From assembly GCA_937929835.1 (NCBI GenBank), contig CALFUU010000052.1:1-64000 (forward strand): 64,000 bases of DNA, in the 5' to 3' direction. The notes beneath the pieces were generated by a model. That model made no database searches and was not told the DNA's origin. It saw only the letters and a list, made by a program, of their open reading frames with translations. A program made the translations under genes and the position numbers. Position 1 is the stretch's first letter. Each line of letters begins with the position of its first letter. Shown piece after piece: positions 8,327-16,671 of this stretch. Origin of the DNA: an uncultured Saprospiraceae bacterium (lineage in GTDB: Bacteria > Bacteroidota > Bacteroidia > Chitinophagales > Saprospiraceae).

Positions 8327-8872
8327 ATGCAGAAAGGAAGACAAATCCTCAGTCCAGAAAGATTCAAGATAACCCTACAACGTCTTGCTAGTCAGATAAT
8401 TGAGAATTATAGTTCTAATGAACTCATAAATGTAGTCGGTATCCAAGAGAAGGGTGTCGTTCTTGCAGAGAGACTTATCGCTATAATACATAAAGCCTAC
8501 CCTAAGCAAAAAATTCAGCTTGGAAAGTTGGATATCACTTTTTATCGTGATGATTTCAGAATGCGACAGACACCTCTCAAGGCCAATGCCACCCAAATGG
8601 ACTTTAACATAGACGGTAAGAAGATACTACTGGTTGATGACGTCTTATATACTGGTAGAACCATACAAGCGGCAATGTCCTCACTTCAGGATTTCGGGAG
8701 GGTAGAGCGGATAGAGTTATTAACGATGGTAGATAGACGGTTTAATAGGCATTTGCCCATAATGACAGACTATACTGGGATAGAAGTAGATGCTGTTGAT
8801 GAAGCTTATGTAAGTGTAGAGTGGGAGCATCTAGAGGGTGAGGATAAGGTATTGATATACTCAAAAAAGTAA
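8327..8872 (+). CDS. pyrR: PyrR, uracil phosphoribosyltransferase/pyr regulator homologue
   Basis: 181 residues. The start is the ATG at 8327; three TTG codons before it fall in or next to the promoter. Type I phosphoribosyltransferase fold with the PRPP loop LLVDDVLYTGRT, the FYRDDF segment and VDRRFNRHLPI, which are PyrR signatures. In Gram-positives PyrR binds pyr mRNA with UMP and attenuates transcription, and also has weak uracil phosphoribosyltransferase activity. Here it sits 9 bases ahead of pyrB in an evident operon. No leader long enough for attenuation is visible upstream, because the -7 box abuts the start codon, so an RNA-binding role would have to act elsewhere. Confidence 0.93.
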   Translation: MQKGRQILSPERFKITLQRLASQIIENYSSNELINVVGIQEKGVVLAERLIAIIHKAYPKQKIQLGKLDITFYRDDFRMRQTPLKANATQMDFNIDGKKILLVDDVLYTGRTIQAAMSSLQDFGRVERIELLTMVDRRFNRHLPIMTDYTGIEVDAVDEAYVSVEWEHLEGEDKVLIYSKK

Positions 8873-8881
8873 TGAAGGAAG

Positions 8882-9832
8882 ATGGGTGAAGGAATGATAA
8901 GCACTAAACATCTACTCGGTATTAAAGACCTCACTAGAGATGACATCAAGCTTATTTTTTCGACGGCGAGAAAATTTAAGGATGTTATTAATAGACCTAT
9001 CAAGAAAGTGCCTTCTCTGCGAGATGTGACTATCGCCAATTTATTTTTTGAGAATTCTACTAGGACTAAGTTGTCATTTGAATTAGCAGAGAAGCGGCTT
9101 TCAGCTGACGTCATCAATTTCTCTTCCTCCAATAGTTCGGTCAAGAAAGGAGAGACCCTTCTAGATACTGTTAATAACATCCTCTCCATGAAAGTGGATA
9201 TGATCGTGATACGACACCCGGCTCCTGGTACAGCAGACTTTTTATCTAAGCATATAGATGCTCAGATCATTAATGCAGGTGATGGCACCCATGAGCATCC
9301 GACACAAGCCCTGCTGGATGCCTTCAGTATGGAAGAAGCCCTTGGTGCTGACTTAAGAAATAAGAAGATTTGCATATTTGGTGATATCCTGCACTCTCGA
9401 GTAGCGCTTAGTAATATATTTTGTTTGCAAAAATTGGGTGCCAAGGTCCGTGTTTGTGGGCCGCCGACGCTAATTCCAAAGCATCTCACAGCCTTAGGTG
9501 TCGAGACCTCTTATAGTGTTAAGGATAGCCTAGCGTGGTGTGATGTAGCCAATGTTTTGAGGATTCAACTAGAAAGACAGGATATAAAATATATTCCTTC
9601 GCTGAGAGAGTACAGTCGCTATTATGGTATATCGAAGGAGTTGCTGGATTCTATAGATGGCCATAAGATAATTATGCATCCAGGCCCAATTAATCGTGGA
9701 ATAGAATTAGATAGTGATGTAGCGGATAGCGAGCACGCGATCATACTCCAGCAAGTAGAGAATGGGGTGGCCATCAGAATGGCAGTTTTATTTTTATTGG
9801 CTAGCCAGAGAGGTGTAAAAGCTGAAGCTTAA
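8882..9832 (+). CDS. pyrB: Aspartate carbamoyltransferase catalytic subunit
   Basis: 316 residues. Joins carbamoyl phosphate and aspartate, the first committed step of pyrimidine synthesis. Carbamoyl-phosphate loop FENSTRTKLSFE (Ser59-Thr62), the SSVKKGET loop that reaches the neighbouring active site, DGTHEHPTQALLD, and HPGPINRG near the C-terminus are all present. Another ATG at 8894 (MISTKH) is an equally good start. Second gene of the pyrR-pyrB unit. No pyrI regulatory subunit is adjacent. Confidence 0.97.
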   Translation: MGEGMISTKHLLGIKDLTRDDIKLIFSTARKFKDVINRPIKKVPSLRDVTIANLFFENSTRTKLSFELAEKRLSADVINFSSSNSSVKKGETLLDTVNNILSMKVDMIVIRHPAPGTADFLSKHIDAQIINAGDGTHEHPTQALLDAFSMEEALGADLRNKKICIFGDILHSRVALSNIFCLQKLGAKVRVCGPPTLIPKHLTALGVETSYSVKDSLAWCDVANVLRIQLERQDIKYIPSLREYSRYYGISKELLDSIDGHKIIMHPGPINRGIELDSDVADSEHAIILQQVENGVAIRMAVLFLLASQRGVKAEA

Positions 9833-9857
9833 ATATTCATTAAAATTACTTGATTCG

Positions 9858-9888
9858 TTGACCCTTGGCGTAGCTGCACAGTTATTTG
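9858..9888 (+). promoter_or_regulatory. Candidate promoter of thioredoxin-like gene
   Basis: A TTG at 9858-9860 is about 20 bases before GTTATTTG (9881-9888), whose TTTG half matches the -7 consensus but whose TA does not. The ATG begins 4 bases after the box, again pointing to a near-leaderless transcript. Confidence 0.3.
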
Positions 9889-9892
9889 TATT

Positions 9893-11344
9893 ATGAAATA
9901 TGTATTTTTCTTTTTGACCATTGGATTTTGTTTACTAGGGATTAATTCTCAGGCACAATCTGATGTTGGATTCTATGATATAACTATCAAGGTCGACAAC
10001 TATGACAACGATACGTTGCTTGTCGGCTATTACTACGGAGACAAACAACTCGTCCGAGACACCTTATATAGTTCCGCTCCAGGTTCATTCAAACTGGCTG
10101 GTCAAGATACTTTGGACAACGGTATCTACATTCTCTTGACTTATCCTGACAATCAATATGTGCAGTTCCACGTCAATGAAGGTGACAAAGAATTCCAAAT
10201 AGAATTTGATTATAACGATAAGAAGAATACTAGGTTCCGAGGCACTGAAGACAACGAGCGCTTTCAAGCCTATATTAATCTGTTATCAGAGCATAGACCT
10301 AGAGCTGTTGTTCTGAGGGATACAATTCAGGCGCTCGCTGAAAAGAATCTGCCTACTGAAGCGTTTGATAAAGAGCTAGATGCAATCGATGCTATCATCA
10401 TTAAAGCCCAAGAAGATATAATTAACAAGGCACCACAATCGATATCCGCTATTATATTGAAGGCAAGTGAGGAGGTAGAGGTGCCTCTGTTTGAGGATGA
10501 TGCAGAAGCACAACTAAAACGGTATCTCTACTTTAAGGAGCATTATTTTGATAATGTAGATTTGGCCAATCCTGTGGTATTAAAATCAGGTGTGCTTTCT
10601 CCTAAGGTAGATTATTTTCTGGAGAAGCTTACGATCAATCATCCTGATAGCATTAAAGAAAGTATTGATATTCTATTAGACAAAATGGAACCCGCGGAGG
10701 ATACCTATAGGTACTTTCTAAGCACATTCTTAAATAAGTATGGCACTTCAAAAATTATAGGCTATGATGCCATTTATGTACACTTAGTGAAAGAGTATTA
10801 CCAAAAAGGTAAAGCCCCGTGGGTAGGCGAGGAGAGTCTAGCCAAGATTATAGATAATGCCAAGAAGCTTGAGCCTGTCCTCATAGGTAATATTGGTGCA
10901 GACATCAAAGTATATAAAGAGGACGGCACTCCAATTTCTATTTCTGACATTGACTATGAGTATCTCGTCTTATTGTTTTGGGCTCCAGATTGTGGCCACT
11001 GCACTAAGATGATGCCTAAGTTTGTAGAGTTCAATAATAAGTGGAAGGATAGTGGTGTCAAGTTATTTGCTATCTGCTCTAAGCATCAAGACAAAACAAA
11101 AACTTGCTGGGAAAACTTAGAGAAAAAAGATATGCTAGGCTTTATTAATGCTGCAGACCAATATCACCAGTCAAGATTCAAACTGAAGTATAATGTGAGT
11201 ACGACTCCTAAGGTATTTATTCTAGATAAAAATCGTGAGATTTTACTAAAGAATATAGGCGGGGATCAACTAGACGAGGTGATGCAAGAAATCCTCAAGC
11301 GTCAAGACAGGGAAGATCTTATCCCCAAAGCAGCTGTGAAATAA
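9893..11344 (+). CDS. DUF4369/DUF5106-type envelope thioredoxin-like protein
   Basis: 483 residues with an export signal (MKYVFFFLTIGFCLL...AQA). The N-terminal ~100 residues resemble the beta-rich DUF4369 domain, the middle ~120-330 is helical (DUF5106-like), and the C-terminal ~150 residues are a TlpA/thioredoxin fold with the redox pair C367-G-H-C370 and a cis-proline region (VSTTPKVFILD). Likely a periplasmic thiol-disulfide protein. Such proteins are common in Bacteroidota and their partners are mostly unknown. It follows pyrB by 60 bases but probably has its own promoter. Confidence 0.85.
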   Translation: MKYVFFFLTIGFCLLGINSQAQSDVGFYDITIKVDNYDNDTLLVGYYYGDKQLVRDTLYSSAPGSFKLAGQDTLDNGIYILLTYPDNQYVQFHVNEGDKEFQIEFDYNDKKNTRFRGTEDNERFQAYINLLSEHRPRAVVLRDTIQALAEKNLPTEAFDKELDAIDAIIIKAQEDIINKAPQSISAIILKASEEVEVPLFEDDAEAQLKRYLYFKEHYFDNVDLANPVVLKSGVLSPKVDYFLEKLTINHPDSIKESIDILLDKMEPAEDTYRYFLSTFLNKYGTSKIIGYDAIYVHLVKEYYQKGKAPWVGEESLAKIIDNAKKLEPVLIGNIGADIKVYKEDGTPISISDIDYEYLVLLFWAPDCGHCTKMMPKFVEFNNKWKDSGVKLFAICSKHQDKTKTCWENLEKKDMLGFINAADQYHQSRFKLKYNVSTTPKVFILDKNREILLKNIGGDQLDEVMQEILKRQDREDLIPKAAVK

Positions 11345-11359
11345 CTTACACTTCGAGTG

Positions 11360-12559
11360 CTAACTATATGTAGCTAAGACTTTAGCAATTCTATACATCG
11401 CTTCTTCTAGTATGTCATTTGATGTAGCGTAAGAAATTCTAAACGAGTTGGGGTCACCAAAGGCTCTACCCGTCACCGCAGCCACGTGGGCTTCATCCAA
11501 TAGCACATCTACAAACTCATCTGCATCATTGATTCTTCTAGTTCCATTTGACTTCCCAAAGAATTCTGATATATCTGGGAAGAAATAGAAGGCTCCCTGA
11601 GGATCATTTATTTTGACTCCTGGGATAGCACCAAGTTTGCTTTTGACGAGTTCCTTTCTTTCTAAGAACTTCGTCTTCATATAGTCGAGATCAGCAGGTT
11701 GTCGGAGTAGTGCAATGGATGCTGCCTTCTGACCGAAACTCGTGGCCCCTGAGGTAAACTGTCCCTGCACCTTAGCACAAGCACTCGCTATCCATTTTGG
11801 TGCCGCCATATAGCCCAATCTCCATCCTGTCATCGCAAAGCCCTTAGACATGCCATTAACCGTTATGGTTCTGTCATACATTCCAGGCTGTGCAGCGATG
11901 CTTGGATTTTTGCCTTGAAAGCAGATGTATTCGTAGATTTCATCCGATAGAACAAACAGATCGTTATGCTTAGAAATAACTGCTGATAAGGCTTTTAATT
12001 CCTCTTCAGTGTAGACACTGCCAGTAGGATTACTAGGGCTAGAGAATATGATCAGCTTCGTCTTGTCATTGATCGCTGCTTCTAGTTGCTCAGGTGTTAC
12101 TTTGAAGTTTTGGTCTATACCAGCAAACAGCGGCTTGGGTTGGCCACCACTAAACTTTACTATCTCGAAGTAACTGACCCAATAAGGCGTAAAAATGATG
12201 ACCTCGTCAGTGGGGTTCAATAGGGCTAGGCAGACATTGGCAATGCACTGTTTGGCACCATTGGAAACTACTATTTGGTCTATTGCATAATCTAAGTGAT
12301 TGTCTCGTTTTAATTTGGTGCATATGGCCTCTCTGAGCTCCACTAGTCCAGGTACAGGTGTGTATTTAGTATACCCCGCATAGACTGCATCTCTTGCAGC
12401 ATCTTTTATGAAGTCTGGTGTATCAAAATCTGGCTCACCTAGACTTAGGCTTATGATGTCTATTCCTTGGGATTTGAGCTCCCTTGCCTTCTGCGCCATT
12501 GCGATGGTAGCAGACTGTGACATCGATTGTAATTTGGTAGATAAAAGATGACTTGACAT
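11360..12559 (-). CDS. aspC: Aspartate aminotransferase, class I PLP enzyme
   Basis: 399 residues. Fold-type I aminotransferase exchanging the amino group between aspartate and 2-oxoglutarate. PLP lysine Lys239 in MSKGFAMTGWRLGY, the SPSNPTG phosphate/ring contact segment, DEIYEY, and the C-terminal FRISYA arginine for the substrate carboxylate. It resembles the Ib (thermophile/Bacillus-type) AspAT subgroup, which in some species also serves as prephenate aminotransferase; that dual role is not excluded. Divergent from a small asparaginase-like gene, so asparagine to aspartate to oxaloacetate may be linked. Confidence 0.93.
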   Translation of the reverse strand: MSSHLLSTKLQSMSQSATIAMAQKARELKSQGIDIISLSLGEPDFDTPDFIKDAARDAVYAGYTKYTPVPGLVELREAICTKLKRDNHLDYAIDQIVVSNGAKQCIANVCLALLNPTDEVIIFTPYWVSYFEIVKFSGGQPKPLFAGIDQNFKVTPEQLEAAINDKTKLIIFSSPSNPTGSVYTEEELKALSAVISKHNDLFVLSDEIYEYICFQGKNPSIAAQPGMYDRTITVNGMSKGFAMTGWRLGYMAAPKWIASACAKVQGQFTSGATSFGQKAASIALLRQPADLDYMKTKFLERKELVKSKLGAIPGVKINDPQGAFYFFPDISEFFGKSNGTRRINDADEFVDVLLDEAHVAAVTGRAFGDPNSFRISYATSNDILEEAMYRIAKVLATYS

Positions 12560-12577
12560 ATCGAGTATTTATTGTTT

Positions 12578-12585
12578 CAAAAGTA
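12578..12585 (-). promoter_or_regulatory. -7 box TACTTTTG of aspC
   Basis: Perfect TAnnTTTG on the minus strand, 18 bases before the ATG at 12559. A TTG lies 16 bases further upstream of the box, a little close for a -33 element. Confidence 0.55.
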
Positions 12586-12635
12586 TGATTTACTTTATCA
12601 AGAAGTTAGTTTTACTGCTATAACCCTACCGAGCT

Positions 12636-13136
12636 ATGAAAGAAAAAATTCAAGTTTTTGTTACAGGCGGCACTTTTGATAAGGAATACAATTATATAAC
12701 TGGAGAGCTATACTTTAAGGATACTCACCTTCGGGATATGTTCGAGCTAGGTCGGTGCACTTTAGATATAGATCTCAAGACTTTAATGATGATTGATAGT
12801 CTGGAGATGAAAAGTGCAGAGCGCAAACTCATCTATAAGAATTGTAAGTCCTCAGACTCTGATAATATAGTGATTACCCATGGTACCGATACCTTGGTCA
12901 AAACTGCAAAATACCTTGCAAGAAAAAAGCTAACCCAAAAAACTATAGTGATGACTGGGGCAATGATTCCAATTGCCTTCGGTAACTCTTCAGATGGCTT
13001 TTTTAATCTTGGTGCAGCTCTGGCTTTTGCTCAGGCTCTACCACCTGGTGTCTATATAGCGATGAATGGACGATATTATAATTGGGACGACGTAACTAAG
13101 AACAGAAAGACTGGATATTTTGAATCGTTAAGCTAG
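12636..13136 (+). CDS. One-domain type I asparaginase-like protein
   Basis: 166 residues, half the usual length: it covers only the N-terminal, catalytic domain of bacterial L-asparaginase. Both catalytic triplets are kept: TGGTFDK (Thr13) and THGTDT with the following Lys (Thr84-Asp85, Lys89). MTGAMIP and SSDGFFNLGAAL agree with the family. The C-terminal domain that completes the intersubunit active site is missing, yet the gene ends cleanly and no second half follows, so it is not a recent truncation. Stand-alone domains of this kind are known in proteobacteria and Bacteroidota, with unclear activity. Divergent from aspC. Confidence 0.82.
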   Translation: MKEKIQVFVTGGTFDKEYNYITGELYFKDTHLRDMFELGRCTLDIDLKTLMMIDSLEMKSAERKLIYKNCKSSDSDNIVITHGTDTLVKTAKYLARKKLTQKTIVMTGAMIPIAFGNSSDGFFNLGAALAFAQALPPGVYIAMNGRYYNWDDVTKNRKTGYFESLS

Positions 13137-13198
13137 ATTGCTGGTTTCGTGAACGTTAAATCTTTTACATTATCAGATAGACTCCTCTAGATTGCTGG
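13133..13198. repeat. 12-bp direct repeat, two copies
   Basis: CTAGATTGCTGG occurs at 13133-13144, where it includes the stop codon of the asparaginase-like gene, and again at 13187-13198. The flanks do not match, so this is a short repeat rather than a longer duplication. Confidence 0.5.
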
Positions 13199-13271
13199 CT
13201 TTCAGAAGAGAATGTATATTTAATTTTCCCCATATATTCAATCAAAAGGACGTTTTTAGGTTAGGATACGT

Positions 13272-13279
13272 TACTTTTG
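13272..13279 (+). promoter_or_regulatory. -7 box TACTTTTG of OmpA-like gene
   Basis: Perfect TAnnTTTG, 14 bases before the ATG at 13294. It lies within the upstream extension of the reading frame, which argues that the extension is not translated. Confidence 0.6.
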
Positions 13280-13293
13280 TGTCTATTCAAAGA

Positions 13294-14886
13294 ATGAATG
13301 AAATGAGGAAACATCTATTAATTCTCTTGTTCTCAGTTGTCATTATGACAGCTGCTCAAGCTCAAAATCCACAATATCCATACGGTCTTTCGTTCAAGAC
13401 CCTTTTTATGGATTATCAATCTCAGAATGGTGGATCCATCACGGATTTCTCTGCCTATCACCACGGATTTGAGATAAGTCTGCAGAAAAATCTTAATCAG
13501 AACCTTAATCTCATCTTACCAGTCAAAGTGGGTGTAGTCAATAGCCATAACGCTGAGATAGAGGGCTGCTTCCATAAGAATGTTTATGGTGCAGATGCAC
13601 AATTGCAATATCAATTTTATAAGCCAGAGACTAAGGTGACACCTTATGTAATGGCTGGACTTGGTGGCGTATTAGAAGACGAAGGAGAGTTTAATGTGCA
13701 GATTCCATTTGGTGTGGGACTATACTTTTATGTAAGGGACAACGCCTATATCAATTGGCAGTCTGAGTACAGATATTCGCTTTCTGATGACAGGAATAAT
13801 CTTCATCACGGTATAGGATTTACCTATCTATTTGGCAATAAGTTGCCTATAGAAGATAAGATGAAGGATATGGGCAAATTGGATTCTGATGGAGACGGAT
13901 TAGAAGATGATATTGATCTCTGCCCTCAAATTGCAGGTCCTGCCGATCTCAAGGGCTGTCCAGATAAAGATGGTGATGGTATTCCTGATTACAGAGATGA
14001 TTGTCCATCTATCAAGGGTGTAAGTCTCTTTAAAGGATGTCCTGATACAGATGGGGATGGTATCTCAGATAATGATGATGAGTGTCCTAACAAAGCTGGC
14101 ACGAAAGAAAATAATGGATGTCCAGATGGTAACGACGATATGATGGATAAGGATACAGATGGTGATGGTGTCCTGGATAAAAATGACGAATGTCCCAACC
14201 AGAAAGGAGATATAACCAACAATGGATGTCCTAAGACAGTCATTGATGCAGACTCTGATGGCGATGGCATTCCTGATTCTATAGATAAATGTCCTAAAGT
14301 GAGAGGGCTAGCCAGTAATGATGGATGCCCAAGCAAAACAGTTACTGTGTCAGATAGAGACGGTGATGGCATCGCCGATAGCGCCGACAAATGTCCAGAT
14401 AGTGCTGGCCTTGCAGCCTTTAATGGTTGTCCAGATACTGATGGTGATGGTATAGATGACAGTAGAGATAGATGTCCTAACTCTCCTGGAACAGTAGCCT
14501 CTAACGGTTGCCCAGAGATTACAGCTTCAGACAGGTCTACTCTAGACTTGGCGATGAGAGCCGTGTCCTTTGACACTGGTAATGCTGTTCTGCGAAGCGA
14601 ATCATTTCGGGTCTTAGATCAGATTGCACAGATTATGAATAGATATCCTGACTATAATTTGATTATAGAAGGCCATACGGATAATGTCGGTAGTGCGGTT
14701 AACAATCAGCTTCTCTCAGAACGAAGAGCTAAAGCTTGTTACGATTACTTAAGAGACCAGGGTTATGTTAGTTCTAGTAGAATGACCCACGCAGGATATG
14801 GAGAAGCGAAACCTATCTCATCTAACGACAATCTTGAAGGAAGAAAGCTGAATAGGAGAGTAGCCTTCAATCTTGTGCCTAGATAA
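13294..14886 (+). CDS. OmpA-family outer-membrane protein with TSP3 calcium-binding repeats
   Basis: 530 residues from the ATG at 13294 (an ATG at 13303 is also possible; both lead into the signal peptide RKHLLILLFSVV...AQA). Three parts are visible. Residues ~25-190 form an 8-strand-like beta-barrel region. Then come seven thrombospondin type 3 repeats of the form DxDGDGxxDxxDxCP...GCP, which bind calcium. The last ~120 residues are an OmpA C-terminal domain (FDTGNAVL...IIEGHTDNVGS...LSERRAKACYDYL...YGEAKP...GRKLNRRV) that binds peptidoglycan. It should tie the outer membrane to the wall. The gene is single, with a strong terminator after it. Confidence 0.94.
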   Translation: MNEMRKHLLILLFSVVIMTAAQAQNPQYPYGLSFKTLFMDYQSQNGGSITDFSAYHHGFEISLQKNLNQNLNLILPVKVGVVNSHNAEIEGCFHKNVYGADAQLQYQFYKPETKVTPYVMAGLGGVLEDEGEFNVQIPFGVGLYFYVRDNAYINWQSEYRYSLSDDRNNLHHGIGFTYLFGNKLPIEDKMKDMGKLDSDGDGLEDDIDLCPQIAGPADLKGCPDKDGDGIPDYRDDCPSIKGVSLFKGCPDTDGDGISDNDDECPNKAGTKENNGCPDGNDDMMDKDTDGDGVLDKNDECPNQKGDITNNGCPKTVIDADSDGDGIPDSIDKCPKVRGLASNDGCPSKTVTVSDRDGDGIADSADKCPDSAGLAAFNGCPDTDGDGIDDSRDRCPNSPGTVASNGCPEITASDRSTLDLAMRAVSFDTGNAVLRSESFRVLDQIAQIMNRYPDYNLIIEGHTDNVGSAVNNQLLSERRAKACYDYLRDQGYVSSSRMTHAGYGEAKPISSNDNLEGRKLNRRVAFNLVPR

Positions 14887-14911
14887 TAGAATCCGCAAAA
14901 AGAAAATACGA

Positions 14912-14942
14912 AAGGGATGGGCTGAAGCTTATCCCTTTTTTG
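14912..14942 (+). terminator. Intrinsic terminator after OmpA-like gene
   Basis: AAGGGAT (14912-14918) and ATCCCTT (14931-14937) form a perfect 7-bp stem, extended inside by AAGC/GCTT pairing, followed by a T-run to 14941. It overlaps the last codons of the convergent purE. Confidence 0.8.
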
Positions 14943-15423
14943 TTTGCTCTACCCGAAGAGCTTTTTCCATTACGGCAGCTTTCATAGATTGTGAGTAGGA
15001 CTCTAATTTGGTAGAGATAGCAGCATCAGTGCTGCCTAATATACGAGCAGCTAATAGACCAGCGTTCTTTGCTCCGTTGAGTGCAACCGTCGCTACAGGT
15101 ATTCCATTAGGCATCTGTAGAATGCTGAGTATAGAATCCCATCCATCTATCGAATTTGAACTTTTGATAGGTACGCCGATTACAGGAAGTGTTGTCAGCG
15201 AAGCTATCATTCCTGGGAGATGCGCCGCTCCTCCAGCACCAGCAATAATGACTTGAAGGCCTCGATTTTTTGCTGATTGACCATACTCAAACATCCGCTG
15301 TGGTGTCCTGTGCGCTGAGACTACAGTTATTTCATAATCTATACCTAATTCATCTAGGACAGCTGCTGCTTGCCCCATCACGGGTAGATCTGAATCTGAA
15401 CCCATTATGATTCCAACATTCAT
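14929..15423 (-). CDS. purE: N5-carboxyaminoimidazole ribonucleotide mutase
   Basis: 164 residues, full-length class I PurE. Converts N5-CAIR to CAIR in purine synthesis. Motifs: [10 protein letters not shown] for nucleotide phosphate, VSAHRTP with the catalytic His, [12 protein letters not shown] and GVPIKSS. Its start overlaps the stop of purK by 4 bases, so the two are translated together. Class I PurE requires PurK, which is present. Confidence 0.97.
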   Translation of the reverse strand: MNVGIIMGSDSDLPVMGQAAAVLDELGIDYEITVVSAHRTPQRMFEYGQSAKNRGLQVIIAGAGGAAHLPGMIASLTTLPVIGVPIKSSNSIDGWDSILSILQMPNGIPVATVALNGAKNAGLLAARILGSTDAAISTKLESYSQSMKAAVMEKALRVEQTKKG

Positions 15424-16598
15424 ATTGATGCTTTGACTTTTAGTAAGGATTTGACTTTCTGTAATTTTTCGAGAACTTCATCTTTTGTGTCTCCAATGAT
15501 ATTTACATGTCCCATTTTGCGCAATGGTTTGGTTATTGTTTTGCCATAAAGATGCACGTAGACTTGTGGAAATGCATACACTTGATCTAGACCTTCGTAG
15601 ATGGCCTCTCCGGTATAACCAGGCTCACCGACTATATTACACATAAGCGCATAGCCTTTATGTGCAGTCTGATGGGGTAAATCCATATTTAACAACGTCC
15701 TCAGATGTAAATCATACTGAGAGTTAGGCCCAGCATTGATCGTATGGTGTCCAGAATTATGTGGACGTGGAGCGGCTTCATTGACGATAATTTGTCCAGC
15801 TTTATCCAGAAAAAATTCCACCGCTAGGATACCTACCATATTGAGTTTGGAGATAATTTCTGTAGCCAATTGGCTGCATTGTGCAGTTTGCTCTTCAGTA
15901 ATTGCACTAGGGGTAATCAGATAATCAAGGAGGTTGCCTCTTTCGTCAAAGACCATTTCAGTAAGTGGCAATTGAGTCATTTGTCCTGATTGGTTTCTGG
16001 CCACTATAATGGCCAACTCTTTATCAATATCAATCAGATCCTCTATAACTGAAGGTCCCTCAAAAAGTTTGGATAACTGTTGGTCATCCTTGATGACAGT
16101 GACACCTTTCCCATCGTATCCCGCAGTACGTGTCTTCTGAATAAACGGGTAGGTCAAGGTGCCTTCTTCCAATTTTGTGAGTATTTCTTCCTTTCCAGAA
16201 ACAAGAAAGAAGGGTGCGGTTGCTATGCCTTGCTCGGCATAAAATTCTTTCTGGAGGCCTTTGTCTTTGATCGTTTGGATCACCCTAGGCTGCGGATAGA
16301 CCTGTGTACCTTGCTGCTCTAATTGGATAAGCGCTTCAGTATTTACATTCTCAATTTCTATGGTTAAGATGTCTTTATCACTTCCAAATTTCAGAACAGA
16401 ATTATAATCTGTAAAATCACCTATCTCAAAGTTGGGATGTACCTTAGGCACTGGAAAGTCCTCGCTCTTATCCAAAAATGACAACTGTAGGTTCCAACCC
16501 ACAGCTTCTTGTGCCAACATCCTGCCGAGTTGACCACCTCCTAGAACGCCTATTTTTAATTTCTGAATGTCTCTGATGTCTCTAGTTTTTAGAATCAT
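15420..16598 (-). CDS. purK: N5-carboxyaminoimidazole ribonucleotide synthetase
   Basis: 392 residues from the ATG at 16598; a codon 27 bases upstream is also open but gives an N-terminus that runs into the pyrC promoter region. ATP-grasp enzyme that carboxylates AIR with bicarbonate and ATP. Seen: [15 protein letters not shown] (~residues 14-28), GYDGKGV, the ATP-grasp [11 protein letters not shown](I/V), VEFF and [12 protein letters not shown]. Forms a purK-purE operon; divergent from pyrC with overlapping upstream regions. Confidence 0.96.
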   Translation of the reverse strand: MILKTRDIRDIQKLKIGVLGGGQLGRMLAQEAVGWNLQLSFLDKSEDFPVPKVHPNFEIGDFTDYNSVLKFGSDKDILTIEIENVNTEALIQLEQQGTQVYPQPRVIQTIKDKGLQKEFYAEQGIATAPFFLVSGKEEILTKLEEGTLTYPFIQKTRTAGYDGKGVTVIKDDQQLSKLFEGPSVIEDLIDIDKELAIIVARNQSGQMTQLPLTEMVFDERGNLLDYLITPSAITEEQTAQCSQLATEIISKLNMVGILAVEFFLDKAGQIIVNEAAPRPHNSGHHTINAGPNSQYDLHLRTLLNMDLPHQTAHKGYALMCNIVGEPGYTGEAIYEGLDQVYAFPQVYVHLYGKTITKPLRKMGHVNIIGDTKDEVLEKLQKVKSLLKVKASI

Positions 16599-16640
16599 AA
16601 AGGTATTTATAATCCCTACCTTCACCTCTGTAATAGTTAG

Positions 16641-16648
16641 TAATTTTG
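16641..16648 (+). promoter_or_regulatory. -7 box TAATTTTG of pyrC
   Basis: Perfect TAnnTTTG, 23 bases before the GTG at 16672. It favours this GTG over an ATG at 16567 that would put the first 35 codons inside purK. Confidence 0.55.
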
Positions 16649-16671
16649 TAAGAACTCAAAATGGAAATATA

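Noticed and set aside
13989-14576. 195-codon frame antisense to the TSP3 repeats
   Set aside because: The repeating pattern (GHxSxxSxxPSPS) mirrors the calcium-binding repeats on the coding strand.
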